Assembly: GCA_034509425.1 (NCBI GenBank)
Contig: JAVTVJ010000143.1
Span: 124,001-188,000 of the forward strand
Source: Eopsaltria australis
Lineage: Eukaryota > Chordata > Aves > Passeriformes > Petroicidae
Length of the DNA stretch: 64,000 bases
Reading direction: 5' to 3'
How positions within the stretch are numbered: position 1 is the stretch's first letter; each line of letters starts with the position of its first letter. The notes below the pieces were generated by a model that was not told the origin of the DNA, did not search any database, and saw nothing but the letters and a program-made list of their open reading frames with translations. Position numbers and translations under genes: made by a program. Below are positions 25,863 to 38,630 of this stretch, piece by piece.

Positions 25863-26934
25863 ATCAATCTCTGGTCTTTCTCCTAATCACAAAATTACCT
25901 GCAGGAATAAATTTTTGCATTACAGGCCTCTGTTTAGCAGAGCACTGGCATGGCTCCACAGAGCTCACCTCAGAGATGATACAAGTTCTTACCTTTTTCC
26001 ATCCTTTGATGTTAGAAGAGAAACACATTACTGAGTTCATGGCCCTCAGAGTAAGAGCTGTGACATGCACAAAACAACAGAATATTTACTTTTGGTATTG
26101 TAGACACTTTGAATGTTAGATTGTGAGAGAGACTGGGAGAGGCAGAGGGGAAGAGAAAAGAAACCTTCAATGGCCTGAAATACGTGAAGAAATAGAATAT
26201 TATCTGTGGGCTCTGAAAGCTAGTGTCTAGTCATAGTGGAGAAGTCTAAAGTTTATGTATTTACAATTTTTAAAAAAAAATCGGTTCCCTTTTGAAGCTC
26301 TGTTTTGTTTTTTGGAATCTGTGAAAAGCTGGATTTGGCAATTGGTCAGTCAAGACAAGTGAATTGAGTTTCTGAAGTCAAATAGGCTGTGTCAGCACTG
26401 CATCATCTTTATGCAAGAAACCATTGCCAAATCTGTCACGTTAAATGTCACAAACCAAAAGCCAAAGCAAACCCTTGGGTAAAACTGACTTTTCTTCAGT
26501 CACGTTTTGTGTTAAGCTTCTCCTTCTTTCTTGGAATGTCAGTTAAGCCTTATAAACATACCAGAGCAGAAGGAGTTGCAATTAATTACTGGAAAATGGG
26601 GATCTGCATCATTACTTCTTTTAATGACAAAAACATACTAAATGCTTTCCTACACCTCCATGTGAATATATAACAACCGTCAATTACACCACAACAGACA
26701 GGCACTATAATTTATTTTGGAAGATTTCATTCCTGTTTATTTGTCTCTCAAGACTCCTGCTTTGGGGCTGGAAAAGAGTGCTCTGTTATCTTTATGTTAC
26801 TTGACAATTTAGTTTTCATTTCACCTGTTTCTTCCTGGACTTACAGCTGCAGGCTCACAAAATTGCCAGAGCCTGGAGAGATAAATTCAAAAAATCAAAC
26901 CCCAAAACAAACAACTCCACCATCTTTGCCTCAT

Positions 26935-26985
26935 CCTGAAATATCTCAGTTTGATAATCATGCAAATAAAGGGAGATAAATGTCT
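26935..26985 (-). repeat. Possible MIR remnant, reverse orientation
   Basis: The stretch aatatctcagtttgataatc followed by atgcaaataaagggagataa resembles the antisense MIR core (CTCAGTTTCCTCATCTGTAAAATGGGGATAA). The 20-mer tgcaaataaagggagataaa at 26961-26980 occurs again exactly at 38605-38624 in the same context. Confidence 0.45.
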
Positions 26986-27097
26986 CCCATGAATAATTTT
27001 TTTCTTTTCTCTCCATGCCAATATTTTAACTGCGTCTTACAAGACTCAGTGAACAAAGTGACTTGGGCATCATTGCAGCTCAAGGTTTTGTGTCTTT

Positions 27098-27322
27098 TCA
27101 TAGAATTATAAAGGTTGGAAAAGGCCCTCAAGATCATTGAATCTAAATTTTGACTGAGGCCCTCAAGACCATTAAATCTAACTTTTGATCAAACACCATA
27201 GTATCAACTAAACCATGGCACTCACATCCAGCAATTTCTTGAACGTTTCCAGGGATGGTGACTCCACCACTTTCCTTGGCAGCATGTTCCAACCCTTGAC
27301 AACCCTTTCAGTGAAGAAATAC
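27098..27322 (-). mobile_element. CR1 LINE 3' end with internal 35-base duplication, reverse orientation
   Basis: The plus strand begins tcatagaattataaaggttg and continues with CR1 antisense landmarks: aaaccatggcactcacatcc, cagggatggtgactccacca and the ggcagcatgttccaacc block, ending near cagtgaagaaatac. A 35-base unit starting aggccctcaagatcattg is repeated in tandem (27122-27156 and 27157-27191) with several differences, so the duplication is not recent. Confidence 0.9.
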
Positions 27323-29101
27323 AGTTAATAAGCATGCTTTCCTCTAGGCAAGAAGGAACAGATGCAAAATCCTCTTCCTTCTGCTCCTGAAGAAATGCCA
27401 GCTCCGAGCTAGGAAATGAGCTCAGTTCTGCACCGGCATGCTCCACCTAAGTCCAGACACTAACCTCCTTTGTGACTGTAACCCCTGAAGTTGAAAAAGA
27501 TTCATTTTAACCATAGTAGCCATTCCAGTTGTCATAAAATTCAGGGCACTGACTCATTCGAGCAAGGGACGGCAGCTCCATGTGGCAACATATGGCTCTT
27601 GGTTTTGGAAAGGAAATTTTAACATTATGACCCTCATGAGAGAAATCAGCCTGGCAGTCGAGAGCACCATTTCCTATCATTATGGGGTTAAGGACATACT
27701 AAGTGGGTCTCATGATCTACAGAAATCTCATTAAGTGGACATAGACATAAACATAGTAGCAATGAAATACTTTTGGTGGAAATGTGACAGCTCCAAGCCA
27801 CCCTATGTTTCCGCACTGATTATGATATTGGAAAGAAACACCTGCTTGTCCAAGAAACCTCTTCCAAGGAAAATTGGAATAAAAGCACAGAAATCATTTA
27901 GTAATTCAGTAGTTTGATTAACACAACAATCCCCATCACAAGTCATTGCCCCACCTGGTATGTCAGACAAAAGTCCAAACACAGTAGTTTTATGACTAAA
28001 TGGAGACTTCCCAGGATCAATTTGTTTCAATCCTTTTGATGACATAATTTCCAACAAATAATGGGGAATTACTAAGGAGAAGCCAAGAACAATTTGACTT
28101 ACAGCGGGGTATATTTAAAAATTTCCAGTGTAAAGAAAGAATCAAATTCATAAGATTTCAGAGTATTTCATCCTGACAGAATTAAATCCTGGAGCTCGCT
28201 ACTTGCATTCTCTGTCCAATTGGAGGATTCCCTTTCTCCAGGAGAGTCCTGGGAAGTACAGAAAGTTGGCATAGCTGATCATATCACTACAGGGCAGTGC
28301 TGTGTGGAGGAAGCACAACCAAAATCTAATTATTATCTGTGGAGCAAACAGCTCCATAGCTGCTGCTGCAGCTGAGGTTGGAGGAAGCTGCCCAATGGCT
28401 GCTCCATGTGATGCCCCAAGCTCCAGGGCACAAAGCACCTTCATATTGCTGCCTTTCCACACTTCCTGCCAGATCAGAAGAAGTACCAGCCCCAAAGGAG
28501 AAATGATTACTGGTTAAACATCCCAACAGATGTTACAGGAGTTATTAAAAAGCAACAGAGTACCCACTTGTTATAGGACACACAAAGACAGTAAGAAATT
28601 ACGCTGCTTTCAGAAGGAGCTGAGCAGCAAATGGCTTTCTTGTCTGTTTCAGGACATAAAATATTTTTTCTGTTTTCCTTTCTGCTGAGAACCACCTCAA
28701 AACCTTGCAAATTTGTCAATGTAAAGCCACAGAGAGAATCTCAATCCCTTTCTCCCTAGGACAGCAGAGTCTACTAGTGATGAAATTATGAAGAAGTGGG
28801 GAAGCCAGGCCCCTATCTGTGCTCTGTGCAGTCCCAACAAAGAACCAATCTTTTTCAACCCCAGGTTATTGCTCCAGCTATCGTGACATCACCCAGCAGC
28901 ACAAGCTTGTCTTTAAGCAAAACTTTTGCTGGAGCAGAGATTTCAACCACAGCCTCCTCCAGTGCATGAGAACAGTATTGGCTCCTCTAAGAAGAGGTGA
29001 GATGAAGAGGTCACTTGCTTTCTGGTTTTCCAGGAATTCCAATCTGGGCCCCTGAATCATCTTCCCAGTAAAGCTTTGTCAAAACTGGCATGCTCTTGGG
29101 C
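27323..29101. other. Unique DNA, no gene seen
   Basis: About 1.8 kb. The interval 28300-28460 has open frames on both strands with an alanine-rich run from (gct)n-like sequence, which is composition and not a gene. Nothing else was recognised. Confidence 0.5.
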
Positions 29102-29121
29102 TTTTTTTTTTTTTTTTTTTT
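29102..29121. repeat. Poly(T) run of 20
   Basis: Twenty T in a row. Read on the minus strand it is a poly(A) run such as ends some retroposed copies, but no retrocopy can be recognised to its left on the plus map. Confidence 0.9.
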
Positions 29122-29214
29122 CTTATTTTCAGTTTTAACTAATTTGACACTCTCTAAGGAAGAAAAATCAACAGTATGTTGCTGGAAAATTTTTAAACAG
29201 CTCTTATTACAAAA

Positions 29215-29290
29215 CATGGCAGTGCCAAAGCCAGGAGTAGAACCTGGGGAGGTTCAGGAGTGGTCACAGCTCCAATCACTCAGCTGTGTA
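29215..29290 (+). repeat. MIR-type SINE 3' fragment
   Basis: The phrase acatggcagtgccaaagcca, then ggagtagaacctggggaggt and ctccaatcactcagctgtgt resembles the 3' half of MIR-type SINEs (cagcaagtggcagagcc, aggattcgaaccc, ctccaaagcccatgctctt). It is separated by 135 bases from another, clearer element of the same type. Confidence 0.55.
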
Positions 29291-29424
29291 CTTTCCTGCT
29301 ACTAATTTGTCATAGGAAAACAGATGGTGATGATGGTGCACAGGGCCAGATTCTTACACCTCTTTAACATTTACAACTTGAGTTGCAACAGCATCTTTGG
29401 GACCTCAGGAAGCCTGGGGCCCTG

Positions 29425-29600
29425 TTATGTTAGGCACTGCACAGAGAGTAAGATACAGTCTCTGCTCTTAGGACCTTCCTGAGAGGCTAAATAGACAAGA
29501 CAGATAAAGGAGGGAGAAAAAGCAGAGAACTGATTTGCCCAAGGTCACATAGAAAGAACATGCAGAGCTCAGAGTAGGTCTCAGATCACGGGTCAGTGTA
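29425..29600 (+). repeat. MIR-like tRNA-SINE of amniote type
   Basis: The segment has tgttatgttaggcactgcac, then cagtctctgctcttaggacc, ctaaatagacaagacagata, and tttgcccaaggtcacataga followed by gcagagctcagagtaggtct. This order (TGTGCTAGGCACTGTACA, CAGTCCCTGCCC, AATAGACAAGACAGA, GCCCAAGGTCACACAG) is that of MIR-like SINEs common in turtles and crocodilians and rare in birds. Decay is heavy. Confidence 0.75.
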
Positions 29601-29610
29601 TTTCCACTTG

Positions 29611-32449
29611 TCCAAATCCTGTCTGCAAACAAACAGCTGAGACCATTAAATCACTTGCTGAGCCTCCAACAACTTCAGTGCAATTCATTGCTTTGTAACT
29701 GCTCTGTGCATGTTGTCCTACAAACTACTCCATGCTGGAGAAGTTCACCAGCATGGCACAGACAGGTGTCATTGCTGCTGTCCTCACCAAGGACACAACC
29801 AATCCCAGGGCAGCAGCAAAATGCTGTGCAAAGGGTTTTTTCACATCAGAAAGCTTTGGATAGAAAGTTACATTAAAATATACTTGGCACGCAGGACTAG
29901 AGAAAATACCTGCTTCCAGCAGACCCCAAACACTGGATAAACTCACCTGGCCAAAGGCTGAGGCAGCCTTTGCCTTCTTGTGTTTTGCTCTTATACCAGG
30001 TTCACTGGAGAGGCCAAATGCACTTTAACCTTTTCTATATCATGCATTCATAAAAATACTCAGCAAATGCAGGAGCGTGTGCACAAAGCTTCCATCTTTA
30101 AAAGGTTAAAAGAATTATTTCACAATTAAGGAATTAATTTTTCATGTGAAATAACTGAGCGGTAATCTGATGTGAAGCCACAAATCTCAAACTGCAAGGA
30201 TGTCCATTGTATTCCGTGATACATGTGTTCTACTCAGGCTGACAAAAATTATTATTTTACATTGGAATTTTAGTGGAGGTCATTTAGAAACTGCTTTTCA
30301 AGAACCTCATGAAAAATTACGTATGTTCTAATGAATTCAAGTGTAGTTCAAATGTTTCACTGTAGGCTTGCTCTGTTCTGTGCTGCTCAGTGCTGCGGGC
30401 AGGGCAGTCAGCTGGATGGATTCAGTTTCTCAACACTCCATTCTCTCTCATGTCTCAGGATAAATAGGGACCTGAGGAATGATGGCACCAAGGCCTGGAC
30501 TCATCCTGCCCAGAAGTGGAATTAGTTTAGATGCCCAGTCTGGTCAATGACCTGACAAAACTAGACACAGATACGCACACCTTCTCTCTCTTACACTTCC
30601 AAGTGAGCTTCCTGAATCTGGGAACAAGGGGTTCTCTCTTCATCTGCAAGTGAGGCCGTGCAGGTGAGGAAGATCCCTGCAGCAGAGCTGTTGGTGAGGC
30701 AGAGCCACCATCATCATCACGTCCCTCTGGATCTGGGTTTGCTCCACACCAGCTCTGCTCTGGACCAGGGGAGGGAAGGCCACTTAGGGGCAGAAGTGTG
30801 CTAAGGGCACTCCTGTAGCATCCATGCACAGTTTGATTTCATTCATAACTCTCCCATGTTCCAAGACTGCTCTCAACAAAAACAAAACTGTAATAAATGG
30901 GGATTGTCAGATGATTGTTTCAAAAGTGCATTCCTGCTCTGAGCTAAAGCACCAAGGCAACCAGCAAGACCTACACTGCACTAGAACCATAATTTTTGAA
31001 AACCAAACAATATCAACTAATTTAGCACTCAAATTGACAGTAGGTTTTTGTTAAAAGCAAAAAGCGAACAAAATCCAAATTCTTAATATCCTTAGGAGTG
31101 TTTTCATCACTCATTTAATTGACTCTCTCCCTAGAGCTTTTGCAATCCCACTGCAGTAAATTGTGAAGCAGGAAAGAGGATCTTCACTATAATAAAACCT
31201 GACAAGTTAAATTCTCCTAAACTGAGCAAGCAGAAAAAACTTACACAAGATTTAAAACAACTGCATTAACCCAAGAGATGACAAGAAAAAACCCCCCAGT
31301 TATGGTAGCACGTCCTGCTGGGAAGTTTATACCTCCGTGTCACTATTCACTGGACTGCCCACCCTAACGTTCCACTCAGCGTGTCAAAAGCAACAGCAAG
31401 AGTTTACAAAAGATCTTTGGCTCTCAGCTAACAGTATTTTATTTCTTCTACGTTCTGCCAGTTAGTGTTGCAATCCTTGCAGCGTGTTAGGCTATCACTA
31501 GACATTCCTGAACTCTTTTAAAAAGGGCTTTTCTTGGCACTTGCAAGAAGGCAGCAAGACCTTTCTCTTCATGTAAGGACACTGCCACACATGCAGTGCA
31601 ACTGCTGCCCTTCCAGGCTGGGCATTCACCCTGTACTCTACCTCGGGTGTACTTTTAAAGCACCTGGGTACTTCTAGTAATGCAGAAAATGACTGGTTGT
31701 GCATTGAGCAGCTTTTCACAGAACGAAACATTAAAGATACAGATTTTAATCTATAAATTGCTATGCAGCCAAGAGAAAAAGGGGAGGAACCACCACATTC
31801 TGTAATTGCCTGCAGCCCAAAAGGCAGCTGGCATCTGAGTCCTAGCAAGAAATATTGAGCAGATTGTGGTTGCTGGCTATGGGGAGCATTTTCTTGCTGG
31901 CATGGAAGCTGGGTATTGATTCAGTGCTCTGCACCCACAGGAGTTAAATCCTCTATCACCTCTCAACAAGTACATTATGATGGCAGAAGGCTTTTTTTAT
32001 CCAGCTGATGACAAGGAAGTCTGTGAGGCTTTTTAAGGATCAGAGTTAAAAAAACACAACCTGATAATGCCTTCTGTTTCTCTAAGGTGATCCTCAGCTT
32101 CACTTAATCTTGTCTGGGGAGTGGCCGAGATACCAGGGTGAGCTGGCAGGGAGCTATGCAGAGCTCCTCGGAGTGGGAGCAGGAGAGGATGGGTGAACAG
32201 GATGTCAGATAGGAGGCACCGCTCACAGACCATGCCCAAATGACTCTGCTTCCATCCTGTGCCACTGAAACAAGTAAAGTGCCAGTATGGATTTTGTATT
32301 TTCAGAATTTATGACATGAGTTTTAAATTTAGGGAGGTAACAAAGAGATAGAGGAGAACCATCCTTTGTGATAAAGCATGGCAAATCTCTCCAGGAGCAG
32401 TCACCTTGTGCTGGTTTAGAGAACACCTGGCAGACTACCTTTACATTAA
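29611..32449. other. Unique DNA, no gene seen
   Basis: About 2.8 kb. The interval 30600-30800 is GC-richer and holds a 100-codon minus-strand frame without recognisable domain. Nothing else was recognised. Confidence 0.5.
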
Positions 32450-32485
32450 TTTTATATGTTCTAATTTACATTAGAACATATAAAA
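32450..32485. repeat. Perfect 15-bp inverted repeat, 6-base loop
   Basis: The left arm ttttatatgttctaa (32450-32464) is the exact reverse complement of the right arm ttagaacatataaaa (32471-32485), with tttaca between. The next outward pair (A and A) does not match, so the stem is exactly 15 bp. The arms are A+T-rich with a TATATG/CATATA core. No flanking target duplication was seen. Confidence 0.9.
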
Positions 32486-35291
32486 AGTACTGCAGGGTTG
32501 AATTTGATATATGCACACATACCATGCCAGGAGCTGTACTTCTGTGTCCACTGCTGTTGGGACCCAGTGAAACTCCTTTCTGCAACATGTGGTTAAACTC
32601 AATAACCAGAAAGATAGACCTTGCAGGGGCAGAGCTGGGCCCAAGAGAAAGATCATGTGGCAAAATGCTGCCTAAAGGAACAAATTAGCCAACAGAAGAT
32701 GAGATTAGTTTTAGTTTCTTCTGCTGCAGTTTAACGTTTTCACCATATGTCTTTGGATGATGTAAGAGATTAACTGTATTTCAGGTGCAAAACCTCGATA
32801 TAATTTTCTGACCAAAAAAAATCAATAATCAGATTGTTGTAATTAAAAATTGATGCTTACAGGGAAATGTAGTTATCTGTCAAATTCAGCACTGAGAGAC
32901 ACAGCGTTTGTGTAAATCTTCTGCTTTGCTTGGGTTTGTGGGCAGGGTGTCCCGTGTTTCAGTTTGAGATTTTGACCCACAGACCATGTGGGAGCTGGAT
33001 TTTCCTCATGCTGCCATGTGAATCCAGAAATCAGCTCCAGTCTGAGTGCAAGAGGGCCCAGTTTTGCTGAGCAGCCTGGAGCCCAGTCACAAAATTTTCC
33101 ACACACCTGGACTGAGCTTTGAGTCTGTAACAAAGCTGAAAGCTGGCCAAGTTTCTCCTGGCTTTGTTACCGGGCTTTTTGCACAAATCTATTATTCACT
33201 GCATTATTTTTTTTTCTTTCAAAACCGAACCATTAGGGAAAAAAGGCCAGTGGAGGGGGAGGAGAGAATGTAAAAGAAACAAGAGGGTGTGTTTGCCTAT
33301 AAGAGAGAGATGCAGCACTACAGCAATTGGTATCACTGCACGCACCAGCAGCTACAACAGGCTGAGAGCTTCAAATGTAGGACAGCTCAGGGGAAGGGGA
33401 AAAAAAAAGAAAAGAACAGGAAAGGAAAAAAAAGACAGAAGACAGCAGGAGCGCTGTTTGTCTTGGCTGGTTAGCACTCAATCCCCACCTGCATTTGATT
33501 CTGCTCAGTCTCTGGACTCCTCCCCTCACTTTGGAGTCATGGCAATACAGGAAGGCAGGAGGGGAAGGGAGACAGAACACTTTGTACTAGCAGCCAGACC
33601 ACTGTTTAACTTCTTCAGCCAAAAAACAAATATGAATATGGAAAGATTTTATGGTGAGATACATCAACAGACTGAAGCAGTTCTGAAAATCCTTCTACAG
33701 TTGCTCATTCAAGGTTTTCAACCTGCAGACTTTTCTTCTCATTAGTCTCAGTGTTTGTTTTGTAGTAGTAGTGCTAAGTATTTACCAAGTGATGTGAACT
33801 GTCAGTTCTGCCACAGACTTCTGTCTGCTGGGGCTATTTTATGTCTGTCATAATTTGCACTTTTATATCCAGCCCTTGTTGCTTTTTCAGTTTCACTATG
33901 GTTTGAAAATGAGACCCAGAAAACAACCTCTGTGCTTACTAGCAAAGAAGCCTGGGTGTTGAGCAGTAGGAATACAACAGCTGTGAGCATTTCAAAATGC
34001 ACAGAGCAAGAAGAAGTACTGTTGCAAACCATACTTCCCTATGCATGGTAATATTTAAATCACTCCTTTATTTGCTTACAAAAATTCTTCTATGTCAGAC
34101 TTCTTTTACAGATATTCTCCCTGTAAATTCAGGGCATATTTTTGCAGCCCAAATGCCGTGCACAGGGCTTAAGTGTGCTGAACCTGGCAATATGCCCCCA
34201 AATTAGGGCATGCTGAGCAGACAGAACAACAGGCATCTTCCTCCTTTGTACCATAAGAGATCTCAGAAATAAAAGTTCTTTTTTTTTTTTAATTGGAGAT
34301 GCTTCACATAAAGCGATATCAGAAAGTAAATTGCTGATAGCACCTGACAGGGCTAAGGCAAGCACTTCCTGTGAACCAGAAAGTCTCAGAAACTGACAAT
34401 AATAGCTATAGAATAACAAAGTGCCTTTGCATCCACAGGCATCACATCACTGAAATATCCTGATGTCTTCTAAAGCCTTGGGGATGGAAAACCAGAATTA
34501 ACTTTCACTCGCACACAGAAGAAAAGTGTGGTTTCTGAAAGCTTGAGAAAAACAGAATTAGAAATGTAAAAAGCACTATTTTCAATTTGTGCAAAAGTCT
34601 GTCACTGTAATACCATGATACCTAAAAGCAATTGCTTAAAAACAGTTGAAAGTGAATATCTAAACAGATATTCTACTAAAACTTTTCAGCTATCCTGTGC
34701 ATTATAACTATTAATTAAATTAATTAAAATGTTTTTATTATTTTATTCAGAGTTGAAGGAGAGAATGGCACTCTTCATTGGAAGATGCAATGTTAAATTT
34801 TAAATATTTGAAAATAGGGAAACACAACGCTAAGGTAAGAGTTAAATAAAAGCAAAAGGTTAGAAACAAAGAAGGAAGCATAAAGGCCACTTCAATATCC
34901 CATCTTTTCCTGCTTACCAGCACAGGGGTGATTGCAAACAGAGGGGTTAGGAACCACAAAAAACCACTCCTGATCTCTGAGTCACTCCTCAGTCTCACAG
35001 AGGAGTATTGCAGAATATTGCTGTATGTGGTGTATTGTTGTCCATAAGGTAACAACACCAGTAAGGTAGATTTCCACCCAAATACCATGGATTTTTTTCC
35101 CATGTCATTTCAGTTCTTTCCAGAAAATGATCTTTCTGTGAGCATCAACACAGGTGTGTTTTTTGGAGCCAGTCATGCTGATGGTTTTTATATTCAGTGG
35201 GGAGAAATGGGCAGCTAGATTGTAGTCCACACAATTTATTTTAGATGTCTGCTTTAGGATAAGATGCATCACGCTCTAGATACGACTTTTC
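32486..35291. other. Unique DNA with a polypurine tract
   Basis: About 2.8 kb. A run of mostly A and G lies at 33388-33455 and keeps open a plus-strand frame (33164-33745, 193 codons) that is Lys/Arg-rich for that reason only. A T run of about 10 lies near 34281-34290. No gene was recognised. Confidence 0.5.
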
Positions 35292-35316
35292 TCCCCTCCC
35301 CCACCCCCCCCTCCCC
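35292..35316 (-). repeat. C-rich tract; G-quadruplex pattern on the minus strand
   Basis: The plus strand has runs of four, five, eight and four C separated by single T or A bases (35293-35296, 35298-35302, 35304-35311, 35313-35316). On the minus strand these are four or more G runs with one-base loops, a strong quadruplex pattern; the C strand could form an i-motif. Confidence 0.9.
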
Positions 35317-38300
35317 AAACATTGAGTCTAGACTGGTAAGATCAGAGATCAAAACTTAAGAGAAAAATATCCAAAAAGACAAGATGAGTCACTTGCCTCT
35401 GGCTTGAACCCATTGTGCTGCTGCAGTGAATGGGATTCTGCCACTGACTCTAAAACCAGTACCACACTTATCATTGCTCTGTCTCCATTTCAGCCACGCT
35501 GCCACACCATGCCAATCACAGCCACCAGGCCAAGAGGCAGCAACCTTTGGAGGCTGTGCTTTTCCATTTGGGAAGATAACCATGGCATCCACACCCTGAT
35601 GGGAACAAGGATGAGCTGCTAACAGTAACTTGCCTTGGCTAAGGCAGTGGTTCCTACAGACCTGGACCTCAAAGGGAGGCAACAACAGGGGGTCAATGCC
35701 AAGGTTAAAACATCACAGCTCTCAAAAACAATAACTCAAGCCTTTACATCTCATCTGAAACTAAAGAAGCTTACAGTGCTCATCCTTTTTGCTCCCCATT
35801 ACAGGAACACTCACCAACACTACTTTCTAGTATCTCCAAAAATCTGGCTTTTGGTAGTTCTTTAACTGGAGCAGCTTAAAAGCAGCAGTAAAAGAGAAAA
35901 ATGTGGACTTTCAAAGGACAGCCACTTTTGTGATGGATTTCCAAAAAACCATGAAGATGGACTCATTTTTCTCCAATCAAAATATCTATTCTTATTCTCC
36001 CCAGAATTCATTATCAAAGCCTTTATGGATGGGATTGAACATAAGAGATCTGTGAAGACTAAAGTCTAAGGAAAAACCTAAGGAGAGTTATAAGAGGAAA
36101 AAAGGGCTTTCTAATGAAAAAGTTTGACAAAATATTCAGGAAAGAAAAGTTATGAGATCACAGTCACACACCATTTTCAATCAAAATTTCATTGCCTTTC
36201 ACTCTGTTAATTACGCTTTAAATTACCCTAGATGGTGCCAGAAGTAGTAACAGAAGTAGAATAAAGGATGATAATAACACCAGTTTGGTTTTGTGGAGCT
36301 TCCATAGCTGGGTGGCACCAAAATAAAAGCATCTAAAGTGCCAGAAGCCAATTTGCGGTTTGGTTTTGGATTCATTTACAATTTGGTTTGGCTTTCAAGC
36401 AGATCTAAGTATGATTGGGGTAGGGTATGAGAACACAGAACCCTCTTATTTCTGTGAGGTGGGCAAGGTTTATGTTTCACCATTACTGATTTGTGGTTAG
36501 CCTCTTCTTTTGGCTATTAAATTCAATCACTATTATAGAACTGCTGTTTGCTCAAGGCGCTGCTAGAGTCAAAGAAGCTCTGCAGATGGACACATCTAGG
36601 CTTGTGCTGATGTGACTGCAGAACCAGGCCCAGAATCTGGATAGCCTTTAACTATAGTAACACTAAAATACAAGACTGGCACCTCAAGTAAGTGCTGACT
36701 GCCTTAGTAAGGTGACCCAAGAGAAGTAATTTAAAGTACCCTTTTAAGTCTTCCACAACACAGTGGTTTCAGTGCACAGTTTTCTATCAAGAATTTGCAG
36801 GCAATGAAATCAGGGGGAAGTACTGACAGCTATATGAGCATTTAAGCTGTATGCATTTGTAAGGGGCTTAAATAAGGAAAATTAAAATTAGAATGGCATA
36901 ACAGAGTTAAGTGCTTTTGACAATGTTTTAAATGTGAATAAGATCCTTATGATTTATGAAATCCCTTAAGATGACTGGAGTATGAAAAGTGACATGATAA
37001 CAACGTGCCTGGTTCTAGGGTTTCTTTATGCTGGAAGCCATACGTGTAGGGGCACATACCAGCTTTCTAAAAACACAACTGGGTCAGGTTACACAACTTG
37101 CAGAAGAGAGTAGGTAGCTATTTTTTATTGTATTTAGATCTACATTGATTGTCTTCGTGCTGCATCTTCCATCTTGCTACTTAAACTGATAAGGACTCCA
37201 ACAAGGACTCTGTTTAGCCCAAGCACAACGGGAAGAGTTTGGCAAGAACCTGAACCTTGATACTTCTTTTTTTTTTGTTTCAAAATACATGTGTAGAGAC
37301 ACATGTGAGAGTGCATCATTTATATCTTTTAACTCATGCACACAGACAACTTCTTGAATGTTCAAGGTCTCAAGTTTCCCAGATACTTTTTCTACATATC
37401 TTAAGGACAATCACAGCATTGCAATCAAGTTTCAAAGGAGGATCACAGAATTTATTAAAGGGGAGAGAATGCATCCTGTGATAGGAAAATAGGAGAAGTG
37501 ACTTGTTCAGCCTCATGAAGGAAAGGCAAAAAGATATCACGGCCCTGTATAACTGTGATCACAGAGCATAAGATCAAATTGCAATAAACTGGTCATGAAT
37601 AAATGTAGTTAAAGTTAGAAAAAGGTTTTTAGCTGTCTGAAGAGTGAAATTCTATAAGCTGCTTACACATGAGGCTCCTGGTGACAGGTTGCTTAAATGG
37701 CTTTCAGATGGATTTTGAGGGGATTAGGGAAGGGAATGATTAATTTATCGAGAGAAATTCCCAGAAAGTGTGTTTCTGATGCAGATCTGAAGGTATCCAG
37801 TGTATTGGTAGATAAACAGGAGTTTGAACGAGGAAAATGTCTCTGTTTGTAGTGCAGGTTTACCAAATTAACTTGAAGCTTTCATGTCTTGTGAAGAATT
37901 AATCCCCCTGCTGCCCTTGTTTCTGCTATTTTCCTCCTGCTGAACAACTGGATACTGCAATAAGATGCAAACACACTCATGCTTCAAGCTGTTACATTCC
38001 CTTCAGCATCTAGTTGGCATATCCCACTGGCATTCATGGAACAGCACACATTTTTCCTTCAGGTCATACTGGCAGGTACTTTACTGGGTTTTCCTATTTC
38101 CTCAGAAGCAATGGTTATTAGTCAGCTTTTTTTTCCACCTGGGAGCTGTATTTTGCACACAATCTCATTTTGCAATACCTCTGATATCTCTCCTGTTATG
38201 CCCCTATGGCACATTATAGCATGACTTTTGACCTTCCACTATAAATACGTATTTTTGAAGGCTAAGAAGTAGTGTTTCATGTGCTGTGCTTGCAGGAACG

Positions 38301-38579
38301 AAAGATCTGTGGACTCCTGAACTGGGCATGTGTCTATGGTTGCAACTGTGATAGATCCGTCTCAAAGGCAGAAGGTGGTTCTTTCTAACCTGATGTTCCT
38401 GAATACAATTTATTATAAAAGACCTGCATGCTCATGAGCACAGGGACTGGAAAAAAAGTCAACAAGCAAGTCTTTTTGGCTTGGGTAGCATTGGATAATT
38501 GCATTTGAGAAAACAGTTGAAAACAGGTTTAGCATGGATTCTCTGACTTTGGCCTCTTGGAGGGCAATTTTCAGCCCAG

Positions 38580-38630
38580 ATATTTCAGAGCCTCAGTTTT
38601 GAAATGCAAATAAAGGGAGATAAAACAGAC
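38580..38630 (-). repeat. Possible MIR remnant, reverse orientation
   Basis: The phrase atatttcagagcctcagttt followed by gaaatgcaaataaagggaga resembles the antisense MIR core with its GAGCCTCAGTTTTC and AAAATGGGGATAA parts. It shares an exact 20-mer with the piece at 26961-26980. Confidence 0.5.

Larger units (their letters stand above)
21522..27097. other. Unique DNA, no gene seen
   Basis: About 5.6 kb, A+T-rich. It holds a TA/CA run at 23400-23423, a 9-bp inverted repeat atattaatt/aattaatat at 23751-23777, and two short ancient repeat-like tails (22545-22586 and 25806-25862) listed separately. No exon or RNA gene was recognised. Confidence 0.5.

Noticed and set aside
33164..33745. 193-codon plus-strand open frame
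   Set aside because: It is kept open by a polypurine tract that gives Lys/Arg/Glu runs; the rest is not protein-like.
37440..37540. Possible MIR relic (aggagaagtgacttgttcag)
   Set aside because: A single short block, not enough to separate from chance.
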